Virus record (IMG/VR): IMGVR_UViG_3300032236_000648 | Coordinates: 1 to 43,537 of that record | Strand: one strand, 5' to 3' | DNA from: a virus | DNA length: 43,537 nt | Part shown: piece by piece, positions 1-9,587 of the stretch | Layout: each line of letters opens with the position of its first letter | How positions within the stretch are numbered: position 1 is the first letter of the stretch | Notes under the pieces: generated by a model | The model's input: only the letters and a program-made list of their open reading frames with translations | What the model was told of the DNA's origin: nothing | Databases searched by the model: none | Made by a program: the position numbers and the translations under genes

Positions 1-287
1 GTTAACTGTAATTGATATGCAGACCTTGGTGTTATAAATAAACTAGTTTTTGCTGGAGATAAATTAATGTTAACCTGACCGGCAGATGCTGTAAAAGTAA
101 TACCATCACCTGTTTGACCATCAGCACCAGAAGCAGTTGCACTAAGAACTCTTCCCCCCGGCTGATCTCTTATCTCCATATATGCAGAACAACTTGAAAG
201 ATTTATAGCATTAGAAGCAGAATCGGTATACTTTATGGACAACTGAAAGTTGTCTCCCTGAACAATATTGTAATTAACATCTTTCAT
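1..287 (-). CDS. Probable minor tail / receptor-region protein, 3' end missing
   Basis: Only the first 95 codons are in the window; the gene continues past the left edge. ATG at 287 is preceded by AGGTGA at a good distance. The visible N-terminus begins MKDVNYNIVQGDNFQLSIKY and continues with a segment reading AYMEIRDQPGGRVLSA. This resembles the short beta-sandwich proteins common near phage adsorption genes, which have a 'D-x-F-x-L-x-I-x-Y ... M-x-I-R-D-x-P-G-G' pattern, but I cannot name the family with certainty. It is the last visible gene of the left-reading tail cluster, directly after the Ig-like protein, so a tail-tip or baseplate role is inferred from position. Confidence 0.7.
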   Translation of the reverse strand, partial: MKDVNYNIVQGDNFQLSIKYTDSASNAINLSSCSAYMEIRDQPGGRVLSATASGADGQTGDGITFTASAGQVNINLSPAKTSLFITPRSAYQLQL

Positions 288-317
288 TAGAATTCACCTA
301 ATTCATTATATCAAATT

Positions 318-1343
318 TTACACATAGCCATACTTTGTAAATGTAATTCTAAGTTTTGGTCCATATGTTGAATTACTTGCCGGATAAAAATATCCATGAT
401 AAATATTTGATGTACTATTTCTTACTAGGGTTATACCTGAAGCATATCCATAATGCCAAATAGTATTTGTCCCTGTTGTAGAGAATCCATAATCAGTTAA
501 ACTTGTTATGTCTAACCACTTTGCTCCAGTTCCAGAAGTCCAAGATCTGGCCTGAGAATATCCTAGATAAATCAAGTAATCGTAAGCATTAACAACGGTT
601 GAAGTCGGTAGCCCCCCATTTGTAACAGATTGACCATTTACAAAAAAGTTATACCAAATAACGGCAGTTCCTCCAGTACTGGTATCCCACCCATTACCAC
701 CAGCATCAAGATACAATTCAACTTTAGTTACACTACAACTACTATCTAAATAAGTAGCCAAAGTACTGTACGAAAACGTCATCATTGTACCAGTTTGATA
801 TCCATTAGAAGATCTATATCCCTGTTCAATATATGTCGGATTTGTTGTTACACCAGTATAATTTGCAAGGCCGCTTTGCCAATTATATATTCCCGTATAG
901 ACATAACTTTCTTTTGCAGAAAGATATGAAGTTGTTCCTTTTACCGGACCCGTAGACCCCATTGTATAAGTAATTTGTCCCCAACATTTAACGGTGGGAG
1001 TGGTGGAAGAAGGCTTTCTCCCATAAACGGAATCTCCAAGATAGTATGCTCTGTACGTTGTTGCAGTTGTTTCTGTAAGACCTGTAATAATATAAGAACC
1101 ACTTGAAAGCGTCCCACTTTTAACATCTGACCATGTTGTTCCTGATAATTTTTGAATAGTTACAGTTCCTGTAGGTGTTGCTGCAGAACCACTAACTGTT
1201 CCGGTGATTTGAAAAGACGATCCGCTATTAACTTGAGATGGAGCAGATATTGTTACAGTTGAATCTAAACCAGTATTTTGCGTTACGCTTAACCCTTGGT
1301 TTATTCTGCTGTAATTTTTTGAATATACTGAAAAATCTGGCAT
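318..1343 (-). CDS. Ig-like domain tail-tip/adhesin protein
   Basis: A 341-residue protein starting at ATG 1343 with a strong AGGAGA ribosome site. Residues about 28-118 form a bacterial Ig-like domain of the kind with a 'SGSSFQITGTVSG...PTGTVTIQ' pattern, rich in Thr, Ser and Gly. Residues about 120-341 form a second domain rich in aromatic residues and beta strands (KVELYLDAGG, then GPKLRITFTKYGYV at the end), which reads like a jelly-roll or carbohydrate-binding fold. No signal peptide or membrane segment is visible. It lies just after the giant fibre gene, with a gap of 8 bases. I infer an exposed virion protein that binds cell-surface glycans. The exact family is not recognised. Confidence 0.75.
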   Translation of the reverse strand: MPDFSVYSKNYSRINQGLSVTQNTGLDSTVTISAPSQVNSGSSFQITGTVSGSAATPTGTVTIQKLSGTTWSDVKSGTLSSGSYIITGLTETTATTYRAYYLGDSVYGRKPSSTTPTVKCWGQITYTMGSTGPVKGTTSYLSAKESYVYTGIYNWQSGLANYTGVTTNPTYIEQGYRSSNGYQTGTMMTFSYSTLATYLDSSCSVTKVELYLDAGGNGWDTSTGGTAVIWYNFFVNGQSVTNGGLPTSTVVNAYDYLIYLGYSQARSWTSGTGAKWLDITSLTDYGFSTTGTNTIWHYGYASGITLVRNSTSNIYHGYFYPASNSTYGPKLRITFTKYGYV

Positions 1344-1351
1344 GTTTTCTC

Positions 1352-4300
1352 CTATACTACCGACGCCGCTGTAAAATATGAATGTGCTGCATATGGGAAA
1401 TATTTAAAAATCCAACTTGAATACTGCATGTTTGGAGAAGCAGAGTTTGGACTTCCTAATTTTGCCCAATAAGCAAAGTCTAGTGTAACGCCTCCAGAAG
1501 GAACATTGACCAGAGGCCAAACCTTTGTAACAGGGCCAATGCTGCCATATGGAGCATTATATCCAGTTCCGGGCAATGTCAATTGCATGAATGGCGAATT
1601 TGATGAATTAGATGGTCCTAACGAATAAGCAGTTGAAGCGGATATGCTTCCTGTACCTGAAATATATGCAGCATTTCCATTATCATCAACACTAGTAACA
1701 TACCCCAAATTATTTATTGAAGCAGAATGTATAGATGCTGTTACTATTGATGAACTTATGGCTATTGCATTATATATTGACGCAGAAACTAATGCTGTTG
1801 CATTAGTCGAACTGCTCAAAATGAGTCCTATAACATTATTATTTGTATCAGTTGTAACATTATAAACTTGATAAGATTTAGCATTTGCATCTTGAACAAG
1901 CATCCCGGAAGTTACGTCATTCCCTGTGACAGTTCCAGAACTTACAAAGTACGCACTTGGTGTCGTTGTTGAAGCAGATGTTGCAGATATAGAAATTGAT
2001 CCTGTTACAAAGTTGCCCGTTGTGATATTTTGAATACTTCCAGAAAATCCTGTACCAGATGTTGGTAATGCTTTAATCCACATTCCATCAACAATAGTAT
2101 TGTTACCATTATTTGCATTTGTTGCAACTACGGCAGAAGATGTAAATAGATTACCAATTGGGATAATCGATGCAGTTGTAGGAGTTCCTTGAGTAACTGA
2201 AGTTAAAGTTATACTTGATGTATTGACGCTATTATAATAAAAGGGAGATGAAGATGTTTGAATAATTGTCTTAGAACCTATGTCACCATTAATATTATTA
2301 TAGTTTGTTGTAAAGATTATCCCATTTGACCCATTTGGGGCAAGATCAATCATAGAGAAAACTGTAGGAACGACCGATGCTGCTATATATGAAGTTATTG
2401 ATAACGTAGAGGCCGCGCCTAACCAATAAAGATTACCCCCAAAGGTGACCTCTAGAACACCATCTGTTGGAACATTTACTTGCATATTACTTATTCCTTT
2501 AACTGGAAGATAGGGGGCACCACTGTTAGTAATGTTTCTTGCAGCAGATCCTGCATTTGTAGCATCATTAATTATTTCATAAAACGACGGGTAAGGTGCT
2601 AATTTCTTAATATCATAATAAATATCACCCTCAGAAAGACCGCGAGGAATAGTTCCATCATAAGAAATAGGAACTTGATACTGTGGACCAATCTCCATAT
2701 TACCAGTAGAATCTGCAATGACCGTCGCATTATCAACAACACCATAAGCAGCAGGATTAGGACTTAAATACTCATAAACACCAATAGCCGCCGGATTGTA
2801 AACAGCAAACGTTTGATTTGCATCTGAAAAATTCTGCTTAACAATCGTAAACTTACCATTATAAATATCAGCATTCTTTACCGTCGAATTTTGCATCCCG
2901 GATATAAGAATTGTTTCTCCAATAGCAACACCATATTCATAGAAACCAATATTAGAACTATCAGTTTTTACTGTATATGTAACATAGCCTAAACCATCGG
3001 ATTGTGCAGATAGTGGGGTGACAGAAAAAGCAAACGCAGCACCCTGTCCTTGAATTATGCCAAGACTCATATTGGTTGCATTTATATTATCTGCATTAAC
3101 CTGACCAGAATTTATTATATTAGAATTTATGCTAGATGCAGTTATAGTAGAAACGCTAGAGTTTATAGTAGTTAAATTAGAAATATAAGCAGAAGACGCA
3201 AACATATTTCCGCCGGAAGTAATATAGAAAGGTGCTGATGCTAATTGAGAATCCCTTATGTCTCCATAGCCCCACCACAAAACAGTATCATACCTGACAT
3301 TTCCATTAATATCTAGAACACCATAAGAACCATTACCATTTGGATCTAGAATCAATCCCTGTCTTGGATCTACTGCCGCTGATGGACCATTATAAGCAGG
3401 TTGAAGATGAATATATGGAGATGAATCAATCTCAATTGAAGTTGGGAAATATCCAACTATATAATCATTGTAACTTGCACTATAGTTTGCAGAATATCCT
3501 CCATAAGCGCCGGGGGATACATATGCAGGAGTTGATGCAGATAGAGGATAATTCTTAATTACACCCTGACCATCATAATCAGTTCCAATATACCATGTTG
3601 TAGAAGAACCCAAACCAATTCTACCGGCTGAAGCAGAAATACTTCCACTAATATTAGAATTAGATGCTACAAGGTTTCCAGTATTTGTTACACTAAATGG
3701 GGCAGAAGATGCTGTCGCGCTACCGGCATAAAAAGCATAACTTCCTGTTGTTATGCCTACTGCGCTGGCACCAGTACCAGACGTAAGAGATCCAGTACTA
3801 ATGGTCCAGTTAGCAATGCTTCCCGAATTAGCAATAATAGATCCAGAAATATTAGCATTTGATGCTGTAAGGTTGCCTGAGTAATCTACTCTAAATGGTG
3901 CTGTATTTCTACTTCCTAATGCTGAACCAGCAAAAATTGCTATTTCTGTAGCAGAAGGAGAAACTGGAGCATAGAAGCCAACACTTGCAGAAGTTAAAGC
4001 ACTTGAACTTATTGCCCATCCACCGACGCTTCCTGCGGAAGCAGCAATAGAACCACTTGCAGAAATGTTCTGAGCAGTTAAATTACCACTAGTATCAACT
4101 GTAAATTTTGCTGGCGATCCAAATGCTAGACCACCTGTACCAGATATGGAAGCACCTGTAGCAATTAAAGAACCAGAAGTTATATTCCATCCCGCAATTG
4201 ATCCTGAGTTGGCGTTTATAGAACCAGAAATGTTTGCATTAGAGGCAGTCATATTTCCAGAGTAATCAATTCTAAAAGGTGCAGTTGATCTATTTGCAAT

Positions 4301-7300
4301 AGCAGATCCAGCAAAAATTGCTATTTCTGAGACAGCGGGAGAGTTGGGAGCATATAAACCAACATTAGATGAAGTCAAGGCACTAGAAGAAATACTCCAA
4401 CCACCAATGGAACCTGTAAGTGCGCCAACTGATCCTGTAAAAGTACCAGCAGAAGCATTAATAGCGCCTGAAAATGATCCAGATGTTGCAACAATAGATC
4501 CGCTAACAGAAAGATTTCCATTACTTGCTGACAAATAATTTCCGGCACCTGAACCAAGCCAGAAGGCACCGGCTTGATCTACATAAAATCCGCTTGCACT
4601 TCCCGGAACAGTATTAGATCCACTAATGACACTAAAGATAGCACCCACTTGACCCGGAGAATTTTGACCACGAATTGTTATATTATTAGATGCAGTTGTT
4701 CCAATAACCATGTTGGCATTAGGAATCATGGATGCTGTAAACCCAGCATTTGTTGCAGAGGCAGCCACAGACAAGCCGATTGCTCCAGTACTTTGATTTA
4801 CTGAAGTAATTACTGTTGCACTAGCAAAACCACCACCATATGCCGACATTCCCGCCCACAAAGAACTTGCATTTGAAGCAGTAACAAGCGCCGTGGAAGA
4901 TCCAGATGTTGTAGATGCTGTAATTGTTACTAGTCCAACAGCAGAAAGTCCAGTTTGAACAATTTTAAATTGACCAATAGTAGGAGGGCTTCCATCTGTC
5001 GGCAATGTAAAGACTGGAATTCCAGACTGATTACCTGTTAATCCAGTACTTGTCAGAATAACTGAATTTGTTCCAGATTGTGCAATTAGCCTACCGGGAC
5101 TTTGTATGTAAACATTGCCTGTAAAAGATCCTGACTGTGCTGTTATCTGTCCAGTAATTGAAGCAGTCTGAGCAACCATTGCTCCAGTCTGACTTACAGT
5201 AAATTGATTAGTACCTAAATTTAATCCTGAACTTGAAGAAAGAACAACTCCTGTAGCCGAAAGACTATTATTAATAATTGCAAAACCACCGATAGATCCT
5301 GATATTGCACTTATTGATCCTGATATATTTGCATTGGAGGCTGTCAAAATTCCGGTGTTAGTAACACTGAATGGGGCAAGAGATGCTGTAGGATTACCAG
5401 CATATATTGCATATGTACCAGTCGTTAATCCAACTGCTGAAGCGCCCGTCCCGGATACAAGGTTCCCGGAAGTAATGGACCAACTACCAATTGATCCAGA
5501 AGTAGCATTTATATTTCCAGCAACATTAGCATTATTTATATTTACTTGTCCATTATTATAAATGCTAAATCCTCTTGCAGCAATACCTGCATTATAATTT
5601 GCTAAAATTTCTGCTGAACTAAGCAGCCTGTGATACACAGCAAATTGATCTTTAACACCTGAGTTGACCCAATGGTTAACAAAGAATGTTCCTGAAGAAG
5701 AAATGTTTGTTGTACCGGCATTATATGTAGCCGATCCAAAATACTGACCATCGATAAACGATGATGCTGTTCCGCTACCAATTTGATAAATAACATGATG
5801 CCATTTATTATCAAGTACTGGGATAACACCGGCACTTTGATTTGATAACGCATCGGTATAAATTATAAGTTGAAGTGAATTAGAAGGAGCGCCTGTAGTT
5901 TGTATATACCAACCGCGAGTGTATTCTGTTTTTCCTGCAAAAGCCGAATAACTAGTAGTTGCCACTGCACCGTTAACCCAAAATTCTATAGAAACATTAG
6001 ATGAGGCACCAGCATAACTTGAATTTACAATTTGGCTGGTGACTTGAATTCCTGAAGCAGAATAAACGGATCTACCAGTTCCATTGAAACCAGCAGTTGA
6101 ATAAAGATTTCCTGCTCCCCCAAGTGACACGGGGTAATTATTACTAGAGGAATCAGTAAGAGGGCTTGATTCATACTGTAAGAATATTTGTGGACCAGTA
6201 TTTAAAATTTGTGTTGCATAATTAGAAGAACTGGCAGCAGAAATAGAATCAGAATTAAGATAAATACCACCAATATTACCAGCACTTGAAGAAATAGTAC
6301 CTGTAATACTAGCACTTGTTGCTATTAAATTACCAGAAGAATCAACCTTGAATGCTGGAGTAGTAGTATTAGGTACAAAGATGGAACCGCCGATTATTGA
6401 TCCACTATTTGTTGTACTTCCAGATATAACAGGAGCAGACAATAATGCCGCTGACATAACTGGCCCAGTAAATGAAGCACCGCCGGTTGAATATATACTG
6501 CCACTATTTGTTACATAAAACTTTGCATTGTCTCCAGCACTTGAAGTAGCACCAGCAAAAATTGTTGCAGAAGCATTATAAGGATTAAATCCTGTTATTG
6601 ATCCAGAAGTTCCACCATAAAGTGCGCTACCTGTAATCGTAAATCCACCAATTGATCCAGTTGTTGCTGTAAGGCTACCAGATATGTTAGCGCCAGATGC
6701 TGTTAATATACCAGTATTTGTAACGCTAAAGGGCGCTGATGATGCAGTTACATTACCCGCATAAAATGCATAATTTCCTGTTGAAATTCCTACTGCACTA
6801 GCGCCAGTACCAGAAGTTAAACTTCCAGTATTAATTGACCATCCACCGACACTACCCGAACTTGCAGAAATAAATCCAGTAATAGAAGCAGACTGAGCAA
6901 CAACATTTCCAAGGGAGTCAACAGTAAATTTAGGACTAGTTGCTGGAATAGCAAGCGCACCACCAGAAATACTTCCAGTTGCTCCTTGATACAATACAGC
7001 ATTCTGTAGATTAACTGTTCCTGAAAATACAGGCCCGACAAATGACGCGGCAGTTCCATAAACACTTCCTGAATTTGTTACCCAGAACTTTGATCCTGCT
7101 CCAGTACTAGCCGTTGCTCCTGCAAAAAATGAATATGTTGCATTTGTTGGATCAAGTCCAACTACACTTCCAGAGCCACCTGAATACAGGGCTGTCTGGG
7201 TTATGTTAAATGCTCCAATTGAACCAGAACTTGCTGTTACAGATCCAGTAAATGATCCAACACTTGCGTAAACAGCACCAGTAAATGATCCAGAATTTGC

Positions 7301-8641
7301 ATATACAGAACCTGAAATATAAGCATTTGTTGCCGTAAGATTTCCACTAGAGTCAACAGTAAACTTGGGGTTAGTTGCTGGTACTACAATTGCGCCACCG
7401 ACAAGGGAGCCACTGTTGGTAGAAGTGCCTGACAGGGTACCACCGCTAAGAATTGGGCTTTGGAATGAAGCAGCCGTTCCATAAACGCTACCGCTGGTTG
7501 TTACCCAGAATTTTGCTCCAGTTCCGCTGCTTGCCGTTGCTCCAGAAAAAATTGAGTACGTTGCATTACTTGGGTCTAGTCCAACAATATTAGGAGATGT
7601 GCCTCCCCAAAGTGCGCTTGATGTAATTGTAAACCCACCAACGTTACCAACTTGAACTCCGGTTACTTTTGATGTTCCATCCATTTTGATCCAGAATGGT
7701 GCTAAGGAAGCCGTTGGATTTCCGGCCCAGAAAGCGTAATCTCCACTACCTGATACTGCTACATATGAAGATGTAGAAAAAGATGAGGAAAGTTTATCTA
7801 GGGCTATTGAAAATCCACCAATACTTCCTGATGTAGCAGATATTGATCCAGAAACTGCTAGATTTCCAGAACCATCCATGCTGACAACACCGTTTGCTCC
7901 AGCAAGCCTAAATCTTCCAATTTCATCTACATAAAACCCCGAACCAGTTGTTGCAGTTGTATTGACACTATTAATAATGCTATAGATAGCACCCGGATTT
8001 CCCGGAACATCTTGTCCCCTAATGGTAATATTATTTGCGCTTGATGTTCCAACTTGTAAATTAGCATTAGGGACAAAGGAGGCGGTTACGCCTGATGGAT
8101 AAGCAACAGATGCAGCCTGTGATAAAATAATTATTCCAGTCTTGCTATTTGCTGATCTAACAGTTGTTGATGGTTTAAAAGGAGTACCATAAACATACAT
8201 TCCCGGAGTAATTGAAGATGCACTTGCTAGTGGAACTTTTGCTGAGGCTGTTGCAGCGGCGGTAGTACTACTAGCACTGGCAACAATTTGACCAACACCG
8301 ATCAATCCAGTTTGAGCAATTTGGAAACCTGCAATAGTTGGAGTTTGTGCAGGGTCTGTAGGAATATTAAATGTTGTACCTCCAATAGCAGAAATACCAC
8401 TAATTCCATCTCCAGAAATTAGAATTGCAGGACCATTAACTATGTCACCCGCAACAACAGATCCACCAGAAAGAGTTGTTTGTACGGTACTATTTACAGT
8501 ATTTAAAAGTGCAGAAGGCGTACTAAATGTATAAGCATTAGACCATTCACTAAATTCATTATCACTGTTCTTAGCACGAACTTGGACGGTATAGGTGGCA
8601 CTAGGCTGTAAAGCATTTATATTTTTTGAAATATCTGTCAT
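1352..8641 (-). CDS. Giant repetitive tail fibre with laminin-G-like domain
   Basis: A 2,429-residue protein, very rich in Ser, Gly, Ala and Thr. Residues about 5-42 look like the C-terminal half of a fibronectin type III domain (ALQPSATYTVQVRAKN then EWSNAYTFST). About a dozen or more copies of a short block built on GSIGGW/F-x-I, usually followed by SGSL, a YAFYAGN-like turn and PFSVTNTG, run from roughly residue 260 to 1680. A laminin-G/concanavalin-like domain (SIEFWVNG, NKWHHVIYQIG, SFIDGQYFG) sits at about residues 817-1023. The C-terminal 550 residues are non-repetitive. ATG at 8641 lies one base after the preceding stop, implying translational coupling. The role as a long fibre for host recognition is inferred from composition, size and position. 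Proteins with this repeat type are known from phage tails. Confidence 0.85.
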   Translation of the reverse strand: MTDISKNINALQPSATYTVQVRAKNSDNEFSEWSNAYTFSTPSALLNTVNSTVQTTLSGGSVVAGDIVNGPAILISGDGISGISAIGGTTFNIPTDPAQTPTIAGFQIAQTGLIGVGQIVASASSTTAAATASAKVPLASASSITPGMYVYGTPFKPSTTVRSANSKTGIIILSQAASVAYPSGVTASFVPNANLQVGTSSANNITIRGQDVPGNPGAIYSIINSVNTTATTGSGFYVDEIGRFRLAGANGVVSMDGSGNLAVSGSISATSGSIGGFSIALDKLSSSFSTSSYVAVSGSGDYAFWAGNPTASLAPFWIKMDGTSKVTGVQVGNVGGFTITSSALWGGTSPNIVGLDPSNATYSIFSGATASSGTGAKFWVTTSGSVYGTAASFQSPILSGGTLSGTSTNSGSLVGGAIVVPATNPKFTVDSSGNLTATNAYISGSVYANSGSFTGAVYASVGSFTGSVTASSGSIGAFNITQTALYSGGSGSVVGLDPTNATYSFFAGATASTGAGSKFWVTNSGSVYGTAASFVGPVFSGTVNLQNAVLYQGATGSISGGALAIPATSPKFTVDSLGNVVAQSASITGFISASSGSVGGWSINTGSLTSGTGASAVGISTGNYAFYAGNVTASSAPFSVTNTGILTASGANISGSLTATTGSIGGFTITGSALYGGTSGSITGFNPYNASATIFAGATSSAGDNAKFYVTNSGSIYSTGGASFTGPVMSAALLSAPVISGSTTNSGSIIGGSIFVPNTTTPAFKVDSSGNLIATSASITGTISSSAGNIGGIYLNSDSISAASSSNYATQILNTGPQIFLQYESSPLTDSSSNNYPVSLGGAGNLYSTAGFNGTGRSVYSASGIQVTSQIVNSSYAGASSNVSIEFWVNGAVATTSYSAFAGKTEYTRGWYIQTTGAPSNSLQLIIYTDALSNQSAGVIPVLDNKWHHVIYQIGSGTASSFIDGQYFGSATYNAGTTNISSSGTFFVNHWVNSGVKDQFAVYHRLLSSAEILANYNAGIAARGFSIYNNGQVNINNANVAGNINATSGSIGSWSITSGNLVSGTGASAVGLTTGTYAIYAGNPTASLAPFSVTNTGILTASNANISGSISAISGSIGGFAIINNSLSATGVVLSSSSGLNLGTNQFTVSQTGAMVAQTASITGQITAQSGSFTGNVYIQSPGRLIAQSGTNSVILTSTGLTGNQSGIPVFTLPTDGSPPTIGQFKIVQTGLSAVGLVTITASTTSGSSTALVTASNASSLWAGMSAYGGGFASATVITSVNQSTGAIGLSVAASATNAGFTASMIPNANMVIGTTASNNITIRGQNSPGQVGAIFSVISGSNTVPGSASGFYVDQAGAFWLGSGAGNYLSASNGNLSVSGSIVATSGSFSGAINASAGTFTGSVGALTGSIGGWSISSSALTSSNVGLYAPNSPAVSEIAIFAGSAIANRSTAPFRIDYSGNMTASNANISGSINANSGSIAGWNITSGSLIATGASISGTGGLAFGSPAKFTVDTSGNLTAQNISASGSIAASAGSVGGWAISSSALTSASVGFYAPVSPSATEIAIFAGSALGSRNTAPFRVDYSGNLTASNANISGSIIANSGSIANWTISTGSLTSGTGASAVGITTGSYAFYAGSATASSAPFSVTNTGNLVASNSNISGSISASAGRIGLGSSTTWYIGTDYDGQGVIKNYPLSASTPAYVSPGAYGGYSANYSASYNDYIVGYFPTSIEIDSSPYIHLQPAYNGPSAAVDPRQGLILDPNGNGSYGVLDINGNVRYDTVLWWGYGDIRDSQLASAPFYITSGGNMFASSAYISNLTTINSSVSTITASSINSNIINSGQVNADNINATNMSLGIIQGQGAAFAFSVTPLSAQSDGLGYVTYTVKTDSSNIGFYEYGVAIGETILISGMQNSTVKNADIYNGKFTIVKQNFSDANQTFAVYNPAAIGVYEYLSPNPAAYGVVDNATVIADSTGNMEIGPQYQVPISYDGTIPRGLSEGDIYYDIKKLAPYPSFYEIINDATNAGSAARNITNSGAPYLPVKGISNMQVNVPTDGVLEVTFGGNLYWLGAASTLSITSYIAASVVPTVFSMIDLAPNGSNGIIFTTNYNNINGDIGSKTIIQTSSSPFYYNSVNTSSITLTSVTQGTPTTASIIPIGNLFTSSAVVATNANNGNNTIVDGMWIKALPTSGTGFSGSIQNITTGNFVTGSISISATSASTTTPSAYFVSSGTVTGNDVTSGMLVQDANAKSYQVYNVTTDTNNNVIGLILSSSTNATALVSASIYNAIAISSSIVTASIHSASINNLGYVTSVDDNGNAAYISGTGSISASTAYSLGPSNSSNSPFMQLTLPGTGYNAPYGSIGPVTKVWPLVNVPSGGVTLDFAYWAKLGSPNSASPNMQYSSWIFKYFPYAAHSYFTAASVV
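3590..7850 (-). repeat. Protein-level repeat array GSIGGxxI in the fibre gene
   Basis: Counting by eye, 12-13 copies of a degenerate block with the core G-S-I/V-G-G/A-W/F-x-I are spaced irregularly across this part of the fibre. They are often followed by FYAGN...APFSVTNTG and A-N-I-S-G-S. The conservation is clear in protein but the DNA is diverged, so this is an old amplification of a structural unit, probably beta-helical or intertwined, not a recent DNA duplication. The laminin-G-like domain interrupts the array. Confidence 0.8.
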
Positions 8642-8642
8642 G

Positions 8643-9587
8643 CTATGTCACCTGAATATAATATTCAATATCCATTGGCTGAGAATAATTTTTAGAAAAT
8701 AAAGGTGATGCCGTAGTTGAGGATATAGTTCGGCTTACTAATTGAAAATCATTAGTTAATGATGCTCCAGAAACAAATTTCATATGATCGAGGGCGACTG
8801 AACCACTTGAACCATAAAAAGTAACGGACGCATTAATTATAGGATCAACAATTGTTGAAGGTTTGGTTTGCATGACAAGGGATGATGAATAAAATGTCGA
8901 TGCTGTTAAGGAACTTACTGACGCAGTACTTGATGACCAAGTATTTTGTGGCGTAGAACTATCACCAAATATTACTGATATCGATGCCGATGGTACAGCA
9001 GAAAAAGTGTAATATGATAATTGAACATTATCAACTTCTGTGAAAGGTCCAGAATCTAATGTTAGGCCAGTTAAGTATGTAGTATTGGTTGTAGTAGTTG
9101 TTGTTACTGGAAGATTTACCATATATACGCCGGACCTTGGTGATGGGCTAGAAGAAGTTAGAGTTACGGAACTATTATTTGCATATAGCCAATTAGATGA
9201 ACCGCTTGTTGTTTCTGAAAAATTAGTTATCTTATAATTATCTAGATAAGTTTCAATATCGACTCTATTGGGGAAAACTCCAATTTCATAAGCATTAAAC
9301 GCTGCTGCAGGGTCTATTGTTGCTTTTAAAATTTGTCTGTTAAATGCTCCAGAAGAGGAATATGATTTTAGAATAACTGGAAATCTTGCTATCTCAAACT
9401 GTAAGTTTGTAGTAGATGATGCTGTTGCTACAGTGTTTAATGTTCCAATAGCAATTGTTCCTCCCCAATCTCTACCCTGACCGGCAAGAAATTGATTTAT
9501 TACATAAAGACCATTAGCGGTTATGAAATTCTTGTATTCTCCAATAACCTTACCATCAGATTTTACTACATATGTACCAGTAATCAT
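8643..9587 (-). CDS. Tail-tip structural protein of the fibre module
   Basis: A 314-residue protein. Its ATG at 9587 overlaps the previous stop as ATGA, so it is probably translationally coupled. Residues 1-105 (starting MITGTYVVKSDGKVIGEYKN) read like the N-terminal domain of phage tail-tip proteins, with an 'N-x-I-T-x-x-G-L', an 'IAIGT' turn, 'EIARFPV' and 'AYEIGVFPN'. Residues about 110-280 are Ser/Thr-rich and look like a carbohydrate-binding-module-like beta sandwich, containing TLTSSSPSPRSGVYMVNLP and GSVALDHMKFVSG. No membrane segment is seen. It sits between the His-rich protein and the giant fibre, and may be a baseplate-fibre linker or a small receptor-binding protein. The domain assignment comes from reading the pattern, not from a search. 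Confidence 0.75.
   Translation of the reverse strand: MITGTYVVKSDGKVIGEYKNFITANGLYVINQFLAGQGRDWGGTIAIGTLNTVATASSTTNLQFEIARFPVILKSYSSSGAFNRQILKATIDPAAAFNAYEIGVFPNRVDIETYLDNYKITNFSETTSGSSNWLYANNSSVTLTSSSPSPRSGVYMVNLPVTTTTTTNTTYLTGLTLDSGPFTEVDNVQLSYYTFSAVPSASISVIFGDSSTPQNTWSSSTASVSSLTASTFYSSSLVMQTKPSTIVDPIINASVTFYGSSGSVALDHMKFVSGASLTNDFQLVSRTISSTTASPLFSKNYSQPMDIEYYIQVT

Noticed and set aside
3590-7850. CRISPR-like or recent DNA repeat array
   Set aside because: The repetition is at protein level with diverged DNA, variable spacing and no constant repeat of CRISPR type.
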